Assembly (NCBI GenBank): GCA_963766005.1
Contig: CAVXYG010000012.1
Span: 124,001-188,000, forward strand
Source: CAVXYG01 sp963766005
GTDB taxonomy: Bacteria; Actinomycetota; Actinomycetes; S36-B12; GCA-2699445
Direction of reading: 5' to 3'
Length of the DNA: 64,000 nt
The notes beneath the pieces are model-generated. The model saw only the letters and a list, made by a program, of their open reading frames with translations, made no database searches and was not told the origin of the DNA. Made by a program: the position numbers and the translations under genes. Each line of letters opens with the position of its first letter. Position 1 is the stretch's first letter. Positions 36,961 through 45,597 of this stretch are shown here, in pieces.

Positions 36961-38004
36961 ATGGCAACCACAGGACAGACGACGCACACCACCACGACGA
37001 GGCAGGAGGAGCAGGTGACCTTGGAGACCAAGGACGGATTCGTCAACGACGACAACGACGCCGACGAGCCCGAGGCCCAACTCGGCGACATCGCCGCAAC
37101 GACGGACCCTGTCAAGGATTACCTGAAGCAGATCGGCCGGGTCCCGCTGTTGAAGGCCTCTCAGGAGGTGGAGCTCGCCCGGACGGTCGAGGCCGGGGTC
37201 TACGCCCAGCACAAGCTGGACTCAGGGGAGTCTCTCGACGAGGAGACCATCGTCGACCTGCAGATCATCGTGGCCGAGGGCGAGCGAGCCAAGCAGCACC
37301 TCGTCGAGGCGAACCTGCGTCTGGTGGTGTCGATGGCCAAGCGCTACAACGTGCGTGGCATGGCCTTCCTTGATCTGGTCCAGGAGGGCAATGCGGGTCT
37401 GATCCGGGCGGTGGAGAAGTTCGATTACGCCAAGGGGTTCAAGTTCTCCACCTATGGCACGTGGTGGATCCGCCAGGCGATCACGCGCGCCATGTCCGAG
37501 CAGTCCCGCATCATCCGGGTCCCCGTCCATACCGCGGAGAAGATCCACAAGCTGGCGCGGGCCAAGCGGCAGCTGCTGCAGGACCTCGGCCGCGACGCGA
37601 CCATCGAGGAGCTGTCGGCGGAGCTGGGCCTGCCGCCGGAGAAGATCAAGGAACTCGAGCGGTGGGATAGCGACCCCATCGCGCTGGACACACCGGTCGG
37701 CGAGGACGGATCGACCGACCTGTTCGATCTGCTGACCGACCCGGACGCGATCGATCCGGTCGACGTCGTGGCCTACGGCATGATGCGCGACGCCATCGAG
37801 TCGATGCTGGACTCCTTGGAGGCCCGTGAGGCCGGAGTCGTGCGGCGCCGCTTCGGGCTGCTCGACGGTCGGCGGTGGAGTCTGGACGAGGTCGGCGTCG
37901 TGTACGGCGTGACGCGGGAGCGGATCCGTCAGATCGAGGTCAAGGCCATGTCCAAGCTGCGCCATCCGGCGCGCTCGCAGGCGCTGCAGGACTTCGCGGC
38001 CTGA
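36961..38004 (+). CDS. sigB: Principal-like (group 2) sigma factor, SigB/HrdD type
   Basis: A 347-residue sigma-70 family factor. Region 1.2 is DPVKDYLKQIGRVPLL. Region 2 has LVEANLRLVVSMAKRYNVRG and KFSTYGTWWIRQAI. Region 3 runs through IIRVPVHTAEKIHKL, and region 4 has LDEVGVVYGVTRERIRQIEV. It is too short to be the essential housekeeping factor (usually about 500 residues in this group), so it is a stress/stationary group 2 factor. The ATG at 36961 has GGGGG at 36952-36956. It is preceded by a SigR-type promoter, a SAM-clan riboswitch and an in-frame but low-GC3 upstream stretch from GTG 36757. Confidence 0.93.
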   Translation: MATTGQTTHTTTTRQEEQVTLETKDGFVNDDNDADEPEAQLGDIAATTDPVKDYLKQIGRVPLLKASQEVELARTVEAGVYAQHKLDSGESLDEETIVDLQIIVAEGERAKQHLVEANLRLVVSMAKRYNVRGMAFLDLVQEGNAGLIRAVEKFDYAKGFKFSTYGTWWIRQAITRAMSEQSRIIRVPVHTAEKIHKLARAKRQLLQDLGRDATIEELSAELGLPPEKIKELERWDSDPIALDTPVGEDGSTDLFDLLTDPDAIDPVDVVAYGMMRDAIESMLDSLEAREAGVVRRRFGLLDGRRWSLDEVGVVYGVTRERIRQIEVKAMSKLRHPARSQALQDFAA

Positions 38005-38203
38005 TACTTCAGTGCTCGGCGCGGTAGTCGCGTCGACGCCGGCTGTTCGCTCGTGCTGCCCAACGGCGGGAGTGGCGCCGCGCGGTGCTGGGCGATTGCG
38101 TGAGTCGGCCCGCACCGCGCTGGCCGGACCTCGCTGGCCAGGGCCTCGTTGGCCGGGGCATCGGTGCCTCGTCGCGCTGGCCGAGGGTGGCACCGCGATG
38201 CGG

Positions 38204-39691
38204 TCAGGATGTGCTGCGCCGACCGAGCGCCTCGGCCGCGAGGTCCTCGGCGAGCCGGGGGTCCAGCCCTTCCGCAGCCAAGGCGTCGCGGATGCTGAGG
38301 TCGTCCTCGATCGCCCGTCGGGCCACGCGCGCCGAGGCCTCGTAGCCGATCTCCGGCGACAGGGCCGTCACGACCATGACGGAATCGGCTGCGTACTGCT
38401 GCAGCCGGCGGCGGTTGAGGCGCGTCCCCTCGACCAGGTGCGTGCGCACGCTGTGGCAGACCTGCGCCAGCAGCCGTGCGGAACGCAGGTAGGCGTCGAT
38501 GACGACCGGCCGGAACGCGTTCAGCTCGAAGTTGCCCTCCGCGCCGGCCATCGCGACCGTGGTGTCCTGCCCGACGACGGTCAGGCACACCTGCAGCAAG
38601 GCCTCCGATTGGGTGGGGTTGGTCTTGCCGGGCATGATCGTCGAGCCCGGTTCGTTGACGGGGATGCGCAACTCCGCCAGGCCGGCGCGGGGGCCCGATG
38701 CGGCCCAACGCAGGTCGTTGCCGATCTTGAACAGCACCACGGCGGCGGACTTCAGCGCCCCGTGTGCCCGGACGATGGGGTCGAGCGTCGCCTGCGCGGC
38801 GAATGGGTTGGCGGCGGGCACGAACCGGTGGCCGGTGCGACGGGCCAGTTCCGCGACCGCAGCCTCTCGGTAGCCCTCGGGCGTGTTGATGCCGGTCCCC
38901 ACTGCCGTGCCACCGAGAGCGACCGGGAGGAGGCCGTCCGCGGCGCGGTCGATGTCGGCGACGGCGTCGCTGAGCGCGGCCGCGTAGCCAGACCATTCCT
39001 GGCCCACGGTCAAGGGTGTGGCATCCATCAGGTGGGTGCGCCCCACCTTCACGACCTCGCCCCAGAGCTCGGCCTTCGCGGCGATCGCGTCACGCAATTG
39101 CCCCAGGGCGGGGACCGTGCTGTCCACCGTGACCGCGTACCCGGCTACGTGCATCGCCGTGACGAAGGTGTCGTTGGTCGACTGGCTCATGTTGACGTGA
39201 TCGCTGGGGTGCACCGGGCGGTTGGCCCCGCGCGGCGAGCCCAGCCGCTCGTTGGCACGGTTGGCGATGACCTCGTTCACGTTGGCATTGGTCTGCGTCC
39301 CGGACCCGGTCTGGTAGACCGCTAGCGGGAACTCGTCATCGAGATCGCCGGCCAGGATCTCCTCCGCGGCGGCGATGATGGCCTCCGCCATCGGCCGGGG
39401 CAATGCGCCCAGGCCCAGGTTGGCCGTCGCGGCGGCCTGCTTCACGCGCGCCATCGCCGCGATCACCTCCAACGGCATCCGTTCGCCGATGCGGAAGTGG
39501 GTGAGGCTGCGCTGGGTCTGCGCCCCCCAGTAGCAGTCGGCCGGAACGACGACCTCGCCCAGGCTGTCGTGCTCGACCCGCGTGCTCGGCGCAGGCCGCT
39601 CTCCGGGATCCGGCTCGGCAGCACCTCCCGCCAGTGCTGGGTGCCCTGCCTCGGTTGCGGGCTGTGCCGCCTTCCCGTGATCGCGCTGCAT
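38204..39691 (-). CDS. fumC: Class II fumarate hydratase
   Basis: FumC interconverts fumarate and malate in the TCA cycle. The 495-residue protein has FRIGERMPLEVIAAMARVK, then GSGTQTNANVNEV, QSTNDTFVTAMHVA, VGRTHLMDATPLTVGQE and the loop EPGSTIMPGKTNPTQ, all fumarase/aspartase superfamily marks. The FRIGERMP segment favours fumarase over aspartase. The N-terminal ~44 residues are an unconserved extension, so a downstream start is possible. An alternative family member is aspartate ammonia-lyase. Confidence 0.92.
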   Translation of the reverse strand: MQRDHGKAAQPATEAGHPALAGGAAEPDPGERPAPSTRVEHDSLGEVVVPADCYWGAQTQRSLTHFRIGERMPLEVIAAMARVKQAAATANLGLGALPRPMAEAIIAAAEEILAGDLDDEFPLAVYQTGSGTQTNANVNEVIANRANERLGSPRGANRPVHPSDHVNMSQSTNDTFVTAMHVAGYAVTVDSTVPALGQLRDAIAAKAELWGEVVKVGRTHLMDATPLTVGQEWSGYAAALSDAVADIDRAADGLLPVALGGTAVGTGINTPEGYREAAVAELARRTGHRFVPAANPFAAQATLDPIVRAHGALKSAAVVLFKIGNDLRWAASGPRAGLAELRIPVNEPGSTIMPGKTNPTQSEALLQVCLTVVGQDTTVAMAGAEGNFELNAFRPVVIDAYLRSARLLAQVCHSVRTHLVEGTRLNRRRLQQYAADSVMVVTALSPEIGYEASARVARRAIEDDLSIRDALAAEGLDPRLAEDLAAEALGRRSTS

Positions 39692-40055
39692 GGCGGTGAC
39701 CTCCCCGGCTCCTCTGTGCAGCGTTGCGCCGCTCCGGCGCGGAGTCAACGGGAGGCGCAGGCCTCTGGGGGCCGGGTTCACGCCAGGGCGATGCAGGAGG
39801 CCGCGCAGACAGGGCAGTCCAGCACGACGATCACCGCCTGCAGGAGGTGATCGTCGTTGGACCAGCGGCCTCAGGCCGTCATCGTCAGCGCTCGACCCGG
39901 GTGGGCAGGAGTTGCCGAGGTCGGCGGAAGTCGAGGGGCCTGCGGCACGCCCCGCCCTGCCCGATGAGAGCCGTTGGCACGGCCGGGCAGGGAGCAGCGC
40001 CAGCGCAGCGCGCGCCCTCCGACGCCCGCTCGTGCCGCGCGCCGGCGCGGATGCG
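39692..40055. other. Intergenic stretch with hairpin
   Basis: About 360 bases upstream of fumC and downstream of the binding-protein gene. Only the inverted repeat at 39824-39857 stands out. Confidence 0.5.
39824..39857 (-). terminator. 12-bp perfect hairpin after the binding-protein gene
   Basis: ACGACGATCACC and GGTGATCGTCGT face each other across a 10-base loop, about 200 bases past the stop. There is no T-run; it may be a terminator or an mRNA end-stabiliser. Confidence 0.55.
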
Positions 40056-41369
40056 CTACTGCAGGAGGTCGGAGTCCGACTCGTAGCCGCTCTGCGCGAT
40101 GCTCAGCGCATCCTCCAGGCGCACAGTCCCGATGAAGAACAGCATCGCCTGGTAGAACGAGCCCGTCCCCACGCGCGGGTCCATCAGGTCGGAGCCGTCG
40201 AAGCGCACGGTCTCGGCGCTGTCGAGCCAGCGGCTGACGGTCGCATCGAAGGCGGTGGGGTAGTCCTCGGGGCCGATGGAACGGTGCGGGGAGATGAAAC
40301 CGCCCGCCTCGGCCCACGCCCGGCCCGCCTCGGCGGTGGCCAGGAAGGCCATCACCTCCCACGTCTCCGGCCGATCCGACATCGCAGCTGCGACTGTCCC
40401 GCCCACGACCAACGGGGCTTCCCCGCCCCGCACAGACGGGAGCACGAAGACGTCGACGTCCCCCTCGGGCCCGATCTCCGTGCCCGGCGGGAGGTTGTCC
40501 ACCTGGAAGGAGGCCTGGCGGTGCATCAGACACCCCGGGGGATCGGTGAACATCGGATCCATCGCCTGCTGCACGCTGGTGTTGAGAATGCCACGTCGAC
40601 CGCCGACGACCTGCCCCGGCGCGAGTTGCATGAGGGCGAACTCCTCGAACGCCGAGGCGATGGCCTCGTCGGTGAACGGCACATCCCCTGCCACCCACGC
40701 GTCGTACACCTGCGGTCCTGCCTCGCGCAGGACGATGTCCTCGATCCAGTCCGTGGCCGGCCAGCCGCTGGCGCCGAAGGCCTCCACGCCGAGGCACCAT
40801 GGCGTGTACCCGTCCTCGATCATGATGGCTGCCAGCGCCTGGAGCTCCTGCCAGGTCTCCGGCGGCTGGTACTGCTGCTGGGCGAACACTGCGGGGTCGT
40901 ACCACACCAAGCTCTTCACATTGGCCCGGTACAGCACCCCGTTGCCCTCCGCCAGGCTGCTGATGAGGGTGTCCACGCCGTCGCGGTAGCTGTCGCGGGC
41001 CTGGTCGGCGATGTCCGCGGGCAGCGGCTTGACGTAGGCGGCATCGGCCAGCCGGTTGAGGAGGCCGGGCTGCGGGAAGACCGCGATGTCCGGCGCGGCC
41101 CCGCCCTGTACCCGATCGACGATCTCGGCCTCGAAACCGCCGGACCCCGTGTAGACGATGTCGATGCCGGTGGCCTCCTCGAAGGGCTCCATCGAGGCCC
41201 GGAACAGATCGGCCGCCCCGTCGCGCCACGGCCCGAACACGGTCACGCGCCTCGTGTCGGCAGGGTCCTCGGGAGTCGCCGCGCACGCCGCCGCAAGCAG
41301 TGCCGCGACGAGCACGAGCGGCAGCGCACGTCGTGCCGACCGAGGGCCGTCACCCAGATGTGGCGGCAC
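40056..41369 (-). CDS. Extracellular solute-binding lipoprotein (sugar ABC type)
   Basis: A 437-residue family 1 solute-binding lipoprotein. GTG 41369 is preceded by GGAGG six bases upstream, then a signal peptide ending in LLAAAC. The mature part has TVFGPWRDGAADLFRASMEP, then IDIVYTGSGGFEAEI and APDIAVFPQPGLLNRLAD, like alpha-glucoside/sugar binding proteins. Downstream there are no permease or ATPase genes, so it is an orphan in this window. The gene overlaps the end of DUF389. Confidence 0.85.
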   Translation of the reverse strand: MPPHLGDGPRSARRALPLVLVAALLAAACAATPEDPADTRRVTVFGPWRDGAADLFRASMEPFEEATGIDIVYTGSGGFEAEIVDRVQGGAAPDIAVFPQPGLLNRLADAAYVKPLPADIADQARDSYRDGVDTLISSLAEGNGVLYRANVKSLVWYDPAVFAQQQYQPPETWQELQALAAIMIEDGYTPWCLGVEAFGASGWPATDWIEDIVLREAGPQVYDAWVAGDVPFTDEAIASAFEEFALMQLAPGQVVGGRRGILNTSVQQAMDPMFTDPPGCLMHRQASFQVDNLPPGTEIGPEGDVDVFVLPSVRGGEAPLVVGGTVAAAMSDRPETWEVMAFLATAEAGRAWAEAGGFISPHRSIGPEDYPTAFDATVSRWLDSAETVRFDGSDLMDPRVGTGSFYQAMLFFIGTVRLEDALSIAQSGYESDSDLLQ

Positions 41370-42433
41370 TCTTGACCTCCACATCGACGCGGATCTCCAG
41401 GTCCACCACGTAGCCGGTCGCGCCGGCCACGGAGTCCGCGAGGCGCCAGACCGGAGGGACCTCGGGCGACGTGGTCGCGACGACCAGGTCCACCCTCGCA
41501 CGGCCGGAGTCGGACACCTCGGTCGGCCATCTGCGAGATCTGCGCGTTGGGATCCCATGCCGCAACCTGCCGCGCGACATCGGAGCCAAACTGCCGATCG
41601 CGCAGCACGTCCAGGGTGTGCAGAGTGAGGGGGACGGCGATCGCGGCGAGCAGGACCATGCTGACCACCAATCCGATTCGAGCCGATCGGTGCACCTTGA
41701 GGCGCCCGTCGGTGGGGACGTATCCGGAGACCACGAGCACGACGATCGCGGACAGCACGATGGCCACCAGGTTGGTCGCGAAGAGCAGCAGGGCGCCCTC
41801 GGCCTCGTCCGTCGTCCCGACCTGGAAGGTGATCCCGACGGTCGCCAGCGGTGGTACCAGTGCCACCGCAACGGCCACGCCGACCAGGGACGAGCTCGCT
41901 CGGGGGTGGGTGAGCACGTAGCCGGCCGCGACGCCGGCAGCAACCGCGACGCCGAGATCGACCAGGGACGGTTGTGTCCGGCCGAGGATCTCCGGGGGCA
42001 GCTCGGCAGCCGCTGTGAGGTTCCGCAGGCCCGCCCTCGTGACCAGGACAGCCGAGAGGATCGCGATGCAGGTGCCCCACAGCAGGACCGCGACGCTGAC
42101 CACGAGGCGGCGCAGATCGGACAGCACCAGCGCGGCGGCCGTGGCCAGGATCGGCGTCATCAAGGGGGCGATGAGCATGGCGCCGATGATGACCGCGACA
42201 CTGTTGGCCACCAGCCCGAAGGTGGCGATCATCGTCGACAGGAAGATGAGGACGGTGAAGCGCCAAAGGAACGGCCTGAATTCTGCGTCCTCGAAGAACA
42301 GTTGGTCGGCCACTGCCCGGCGTTCCTCGTCGGTCATCGCCCCGATCTTGCGGGGGCCGCCGCCCATCATGTCGCCGAGGGGCGTCATTGCGTGACCGGC
42401 GGCTGCCGACGGCTGCGGGTGCGATGAGGACAT
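41350..42433 (-). CDS. DUF389 membrane protein, frameshifted
   Basis: A DUF389 integral membrane protein: an N-terminal QLFFEDAEFRPFLWRFTVL, then AVIIGAMLIAPLMTPILATA and helices such as GVAAGYVLTHP and SSLVGVAVAVALVPPLATVG. The C-terminal soluble part reads VDLVVATTSPEVPPVWRLAD in the shifted frame, ending SAATSG at 41350. One extra base near 41521 separates the frames. ATG 42433 follows TAGGCT by seven bases (leaderless). Family function is not established. Confidence 0.8.
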
Positions 42434-42575
42434 CGGCGGCAGCCTATCTCCCGCGCCCGCCCGCAGGCGGCCGATTGCCTACTGGCCCATCCCCGCCGAC
42501 ACCCCGGGCAGGGCCGCGTTCGGCGGGGGAGCACGAAGGGCCGCGGGGACGACAAGTGGCGCGTGGCATCGACGA

Positions 42576-42728
42576 GTGAGCAGCAGCCGCGACGCAGCCT
42601 CCCTGGTCGGCCTGGCCATGGGACTGCTGCTCGTCGTCGTGGGCCCGGTCCTCGGAAACGTCGGCCTGGCCGGCTTCGGCGTCGTCGGCGTGCTCGCGGG
42701 CCTGGCGAGCAGGACGGGCCGAGGCTAG
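42576..42728 (+). CDS. Small membrane protein (50 aa)
   Basis: GTG 42576 opens SSSRDAASLVGLAMGLLLVV, then VGPVLGNVGLAGFGVVGVLAGLASRTGRG: two hydrophobic segments and a basic tail, 50 residues. Third positions are almost all G or C, which fits real genes here. No family recognised; the start signal is weak (no clear TANNNT). It is divergent from DUF389. Confidence 0.55.
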   Translation: MSSSRDAASLVGLAMGLLLVVVGPVLGNVGLAGFGVVGVLAGLASRTGRG

Positions 42729-42968
42729 CGCCGACGGCGGTGACCAGGACCCGCGAGGCAACGCCGACCACGGGCGCAGTGCGGTGGAATCGAGCCGGAA
42801 CACCGACTGCGTGACCGCGCCCACGAATCGAACGGACGACTCCTCCGCCGCACGGCCTCCCCTGGTACGGCTCGCGGCGCGAGAGGTCGCTGGAGGCGGT
42901 ACGGTCGGTCGGGGTCCGACGCCCGCCTCGGGCGGACCCGCCGTCTGAGTGCTGATGGAGGGAGCCCG

Positions 42969-43499
42969 GTGATCCGGTCCAGAGCGCGCTTCGCCGCGAT
43001 CGCGGCGGTTGTCGCCGTGCTGGTTGGCTGCGGGATGGAGGCAGATCCGGACGACGGCGCCGCATCGCCGTCCGCGACTGCGGCCACGCCGACGGGCACG
43101 CCGAGCCGCAGCAGCCCGGTGCCCGAGCCGACGTCGGCAGAGCCCGGTACGACGATCACGACCGGCAGCAGCGACTTCGGCACGATGCTGTTCGACGGGG
43201 CTGGCCAGGCCGCCTACATGTGGCAGGTTGAGGCATCGGCCACGCCGCAGTGCTACGGCGACTGCGCGCGCTCCTGGCCACCGGTGCTGACCGCCGGCCC
43301 CCCGAAAGCCGCTGGCGATGTGCAGCCCGGACTCCTGGGTACGGCGCCCCGCAGCGACGGCACGACGCAGGTGACCTACAACGGACACCCCCTGTACTAC
43401 TACGTCGATGAGGGGCCCGGGGAGGTCCGCTGCCACAACGTCGCCACGCATGGAGGGCTGTGGTGGGTCGTGCAGCCCGACGGCAACCGCGCACCCTGA
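42969..43499 (+). CDS. Secreted-repeat lipoprotein (COG4315-like)
   Basis: A 176-residue lipoprotein: the signal peptide ends VVAVLVGC, followed by a Thr/Ser/Pro-rich linker and a domain of two secreted repeats (TMLFDGAGQAAYMWQVEAS, CYGDCARSWPPVLT, NGHPLYYYVDEGPGEV). The CYGDCARSWPP element with two Cys is characteristic. GGAGG lies nine bases before GTG 42969. The function of this cell-surface family is unknown. Confidence 0.85.
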   Translation: MIRSRARFAAIAAVVAVLVGCGMEADPDDGAASPSATAATPTGTPSRSSPVPEPTSAEPGTTITTGSSDFGTMLFDGAGQAAYMWQVEASATPQCYGDCARSWPPVLTAGPPKAAGDVQPGLLGTAPRSDGTTQVTYNGHPLYYYVDEGPGEVRCHNVATHGGLWWVVQPDGNRAP

Positions 43500-43546
43500 C
43501 CGAGGCCGACGGCCGGTTTCCACTCGCCCCGCGCAAGACTGGTCCC

Positions 43547-44110
43547 ATGCTGCGCATCACCGACATCCCGGGGGCCGACGAACTGTTGACCAGCAATCCG
43601 CTGGCCCTGCTCATCGGCATGCTCCTCGACCAGCGGGTGCCCATGGAGACAGCCTTCGCCGGGCCGTTGAAGATCCAGCAGCGCACGGGGACGCTCGATC
43701 CGCGAGCACTTGCCGAATGGGACCCGGAAGGGCTGGTGGAGGTGTTCCGCCAGACGCCGGCCGTGCACCGCTATCCCGGGTCGATGGCCGGCAGGGTCCA
43801 GGCGCTGTGCCGGGCGGTGCTCGATGACTGGGGTGGGGATGCGGCAGCCATCTGGACCGAGGGCAGCCCCGAGGGGCGCGAGGTACTGCGCAGATTGCGA
43901 GCGCTGCCCGGCTTCGGTGAGCAGAAGGCCGCGATCTTCCTCGCGCTGCTCGGAAAGCAGCACGGCTTCACCGGGTCCGGCTGGCGAGAGGCATCCAGGC
44001 CCTACGGCGAGCCCGGGTCGCGACGCAGCGTCGCCGACGTCACGAGTCCGGACACCCTGGCAGAGGTGCGCGCCTGCAAGCAGCAGAGGAAGGCTGGGGC
44101 GAAGGACTGA
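43547..44110 (+). CDS. HhH-GPD base-excision DNA repair protein
   Basis: A 187-residue protein of the HhH-GPD superfamily. The helix-hairpin-helix is LRALPGFGEQKAAIFLALLG, with the expected LPGFG-K pattern; the N-terminal half has NPLALLIGMLLDQRVPMETA. Such proteins excise damaged bases or are short inactive relatives; the catalytic Asp loop is not obvious in this short form. ATG 43547 follows AAGACT by six bases, a leaderless start. It stands alone after the lipoprotein gene. Confidence 0.85.
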   Translation: MLRITDIPGADELLTSNPLALLIGMLLDQRVPMETAFAGPLKIQQRTGTLDPRALAEWDPEGLVEVFRQTPAVHRYPGSMAGRVQALCRAVLDDWGGDAAAIWTEGSPEGREVLRRLRALPGFGEQKAAIFLALLGKQHGFTGSGWREASRPYGEPGSRRSVADVTSPDTLAEVRACKQQRKAGAKD

Positions 44111-44654
44111 GGGGTGGGAGTCGCTGGACTGCCGGGACGTTGTCTGGAGCGGCGACAGTCGTGCGTCTGGGCCGTCCCGCCCTTCGCGCCCTGGGGCCAC
44201 GGGCCAACGGAGCCAGACGGCCATCGGTGCTGAGGCACTCCGCTCGCCTCAGCCTGCTCGGCGGGCTCCTGTCGACGACATCGAGGGCAACGCGCCGCCC
44301 GCTGCGGGGATCTCGCATCCCGACCGGAATCCGTCCGTCTTCGGCTCGATCTCCCACCAGCAGATCGCGGTCTTGGCCGAGCGGCGCGTGGGCGATGGAC
44401 GGCAGATTCCCCTGGGCTGCGCAGCGCTGCCGGATTCCTGGATCGACGTGGGCCGCCGGGCGGTGATGGATCCCGACGGCGATGGCGGCCGTGCGCGCCA
44501 TACGTCCCTCGGACGTATGGCCTGGCCGGGTTCAGCAGTACCTGGGATGCTGCGGCGGCCGCCTCGTGGCAGGTGGGTACGGCGATTCTCGGGTGGAGCG
44601 GGCCTCGTGCGGGGCCGTCGCCCACCGGCCCGGTGAGCGTCGGCGGGACCCGGA
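44111..44654. other. Intergenic stretch with an operator-like palindrome
   Basis: About 540 bases between two convergent genes. No gene is recognised. A perfect 25-base palindrome is at 44497-44521 (GCCATACGTCC-CTC-GGACGTATGGC). Confidence 0.55.
44497..44521. repeat. Perfect 11-bp inverted repeat, 3-base centre
   Basis: GCCATACGTCC, CTC, GGACGTATGGC. It could be a repressor operator or a hairpin ending the SnoaL-like transcript, whose stop is at 44655. Confidence 0.65.
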
Positions 44655-45068
44655 TTACCCGGGTGCTCCCGCCATCTGGGCCATCGCGCCAGCCAGGTCC
44701 ATGACGCCCCAATGGGCGATGGCCCGGTCGTCGCGGAACTGCAGGATGTCGATGACGGCCCACTCGATCCTGTTGCCGCGGCGGGTATGCCCATGAAGTC
44801 GCCCTGATGGGTGCCGCTGAAGGCTCACCCGTGAGGCCACCTTGTCCCCGTCTTGCAGCATGTCGTGGACGGTGACGCGGAAGTCGGGGAACGCGGCGAA
44901 CAGCATCTTGAACAACTGCCGCGGTGTCTCGCGGGTGGCGTCCGTCCCGGGGATCGTCTCGCCTTCGACGAAGTCCTCGGCCATGAACCGCTCGACCATC
45001 GCGTCCACGTCGACCCCGGGGGCCATCGAGTCGTACATCTGCTGGGCCAGCACTTTGTCGTCCGCCAT
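44655..45068 (-). CDS. SnoaL-like polyketide-cyclase/ester-cyclase protein
   Basis: A 137-residue NTF2-fold protein of the SnoaL-like/ester cyclase type: MADDKVLAQQMYDSMAPGVD, then FKMLFAAFPDFRVTVHDMLQ and RIEWAVIDILQFRDDRAIAH. Between residues of about 82 and 100 the sequence is out of phase. Two compensating indels (near 44832 and 44790) replace the expected FSGTHQGDFMGIPAA. With them fixed, it is a full member. Its function is unknown; related proteins act on small polyketides or are stress-induced. Confidence 0.75.
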   Translation of the reverse strand: MADDKVLAQQMYDSMAPGVDVDAMVERFMAEDFVEGETIPGTDATRETPRQLFKMLFAAFPDFRVTVHDMLQDGDKVASRVSLQRHPSGRLHGHTRRGNRIEWAVIDILQFRDDRAIAHWGVMDLAGAMAQMAGAPG

Positions 45069-45308
45069 GGGTTCGTCCCTCTCAGAGCCGGAGGCTCGGA
45101 TCGAAGGCCCGGTCGGGCGATCGCTATCCGGATGACCGAACTGTAGAGCCGCCGTCAGTCCGGACGCGATCCGCGCGACGATTCCCTTCGGCAGGGTGCT
45201 GCCGGTTGACCAGCGTGCGCGCGCCAACCCTGCTGGTCGGATGCAACCAGGTGTGGTCCTCGTCGGGATATCCGCGCCCTGAGTCGTGCACGTCACACTG
45301 ATGGGGAA

Positions 45309-45324
45309 ATACCCCAGGGGGTAT
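45309..45324. promoter_or_regulatory. CsoR/CstR-type operator
   Basis: The perfect palindrome ATACCCC-AG-GGGGTAT matches operators of the CsoR/RcnR/CstR repressor family (copper, nickel or persulfide sensors). It lies 58 bases upstream of the DUF2892-like gene, in its promoter region. No csoR-like gene is visible in the window. Confidence 0.75.
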
Positions 45325-45381
45325 ATGGGGTTGATCGTAGGGAATCCGCACCATCTCATCTCGGAGACCCAAGGAGCTGTC

Positions 45382-45597
45382 ATGACCAAGAACGAATCGA
45401 CTCTCGACCGCGTTATCCGCGGCGGGATCTCGGTCACCGCACTGGGCGCGGGCCTCGCTGTCGGCGGTGTGTTCAACCCCGTCGGCATCGTCCTGTTCGG
45501 CGTTGCCGGCATGGCGGGCTGGACTGCCGTCTCGGGCTACTGCCCGCTGTACTCAGCGCTCGGGATCTCCACCTGCCCATTGCCCCAGCAGGGCTGA
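45382..45597 (+). CDS. YgaP-like (DUF2892) membrane protein
   Basis: A 71-residue membrane protein with two hydrophobic helices: ISVTALGAGLAVGGVF and GIVLFGVAGMAGWTAV, and CPLYSALGISTCPL at the end. The family is the membrane part of the YgaP rhodanese proteins. AAGGAG lies six bases before ATG 45382. The CsoR/CstR-type operator upstream suggests induction by copper or reactive sulfur species; sulfur defence fits because YgaP-like proteins accompany rhodaneses, but that is inferred. Confidence 0.8.
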   Translation: MTKNESTLDRVIRGGISVTALGAGLAVGGVFNPVGIVLFGVAGMAGWTAVSGYCPLYSALGISTCPLPQQG

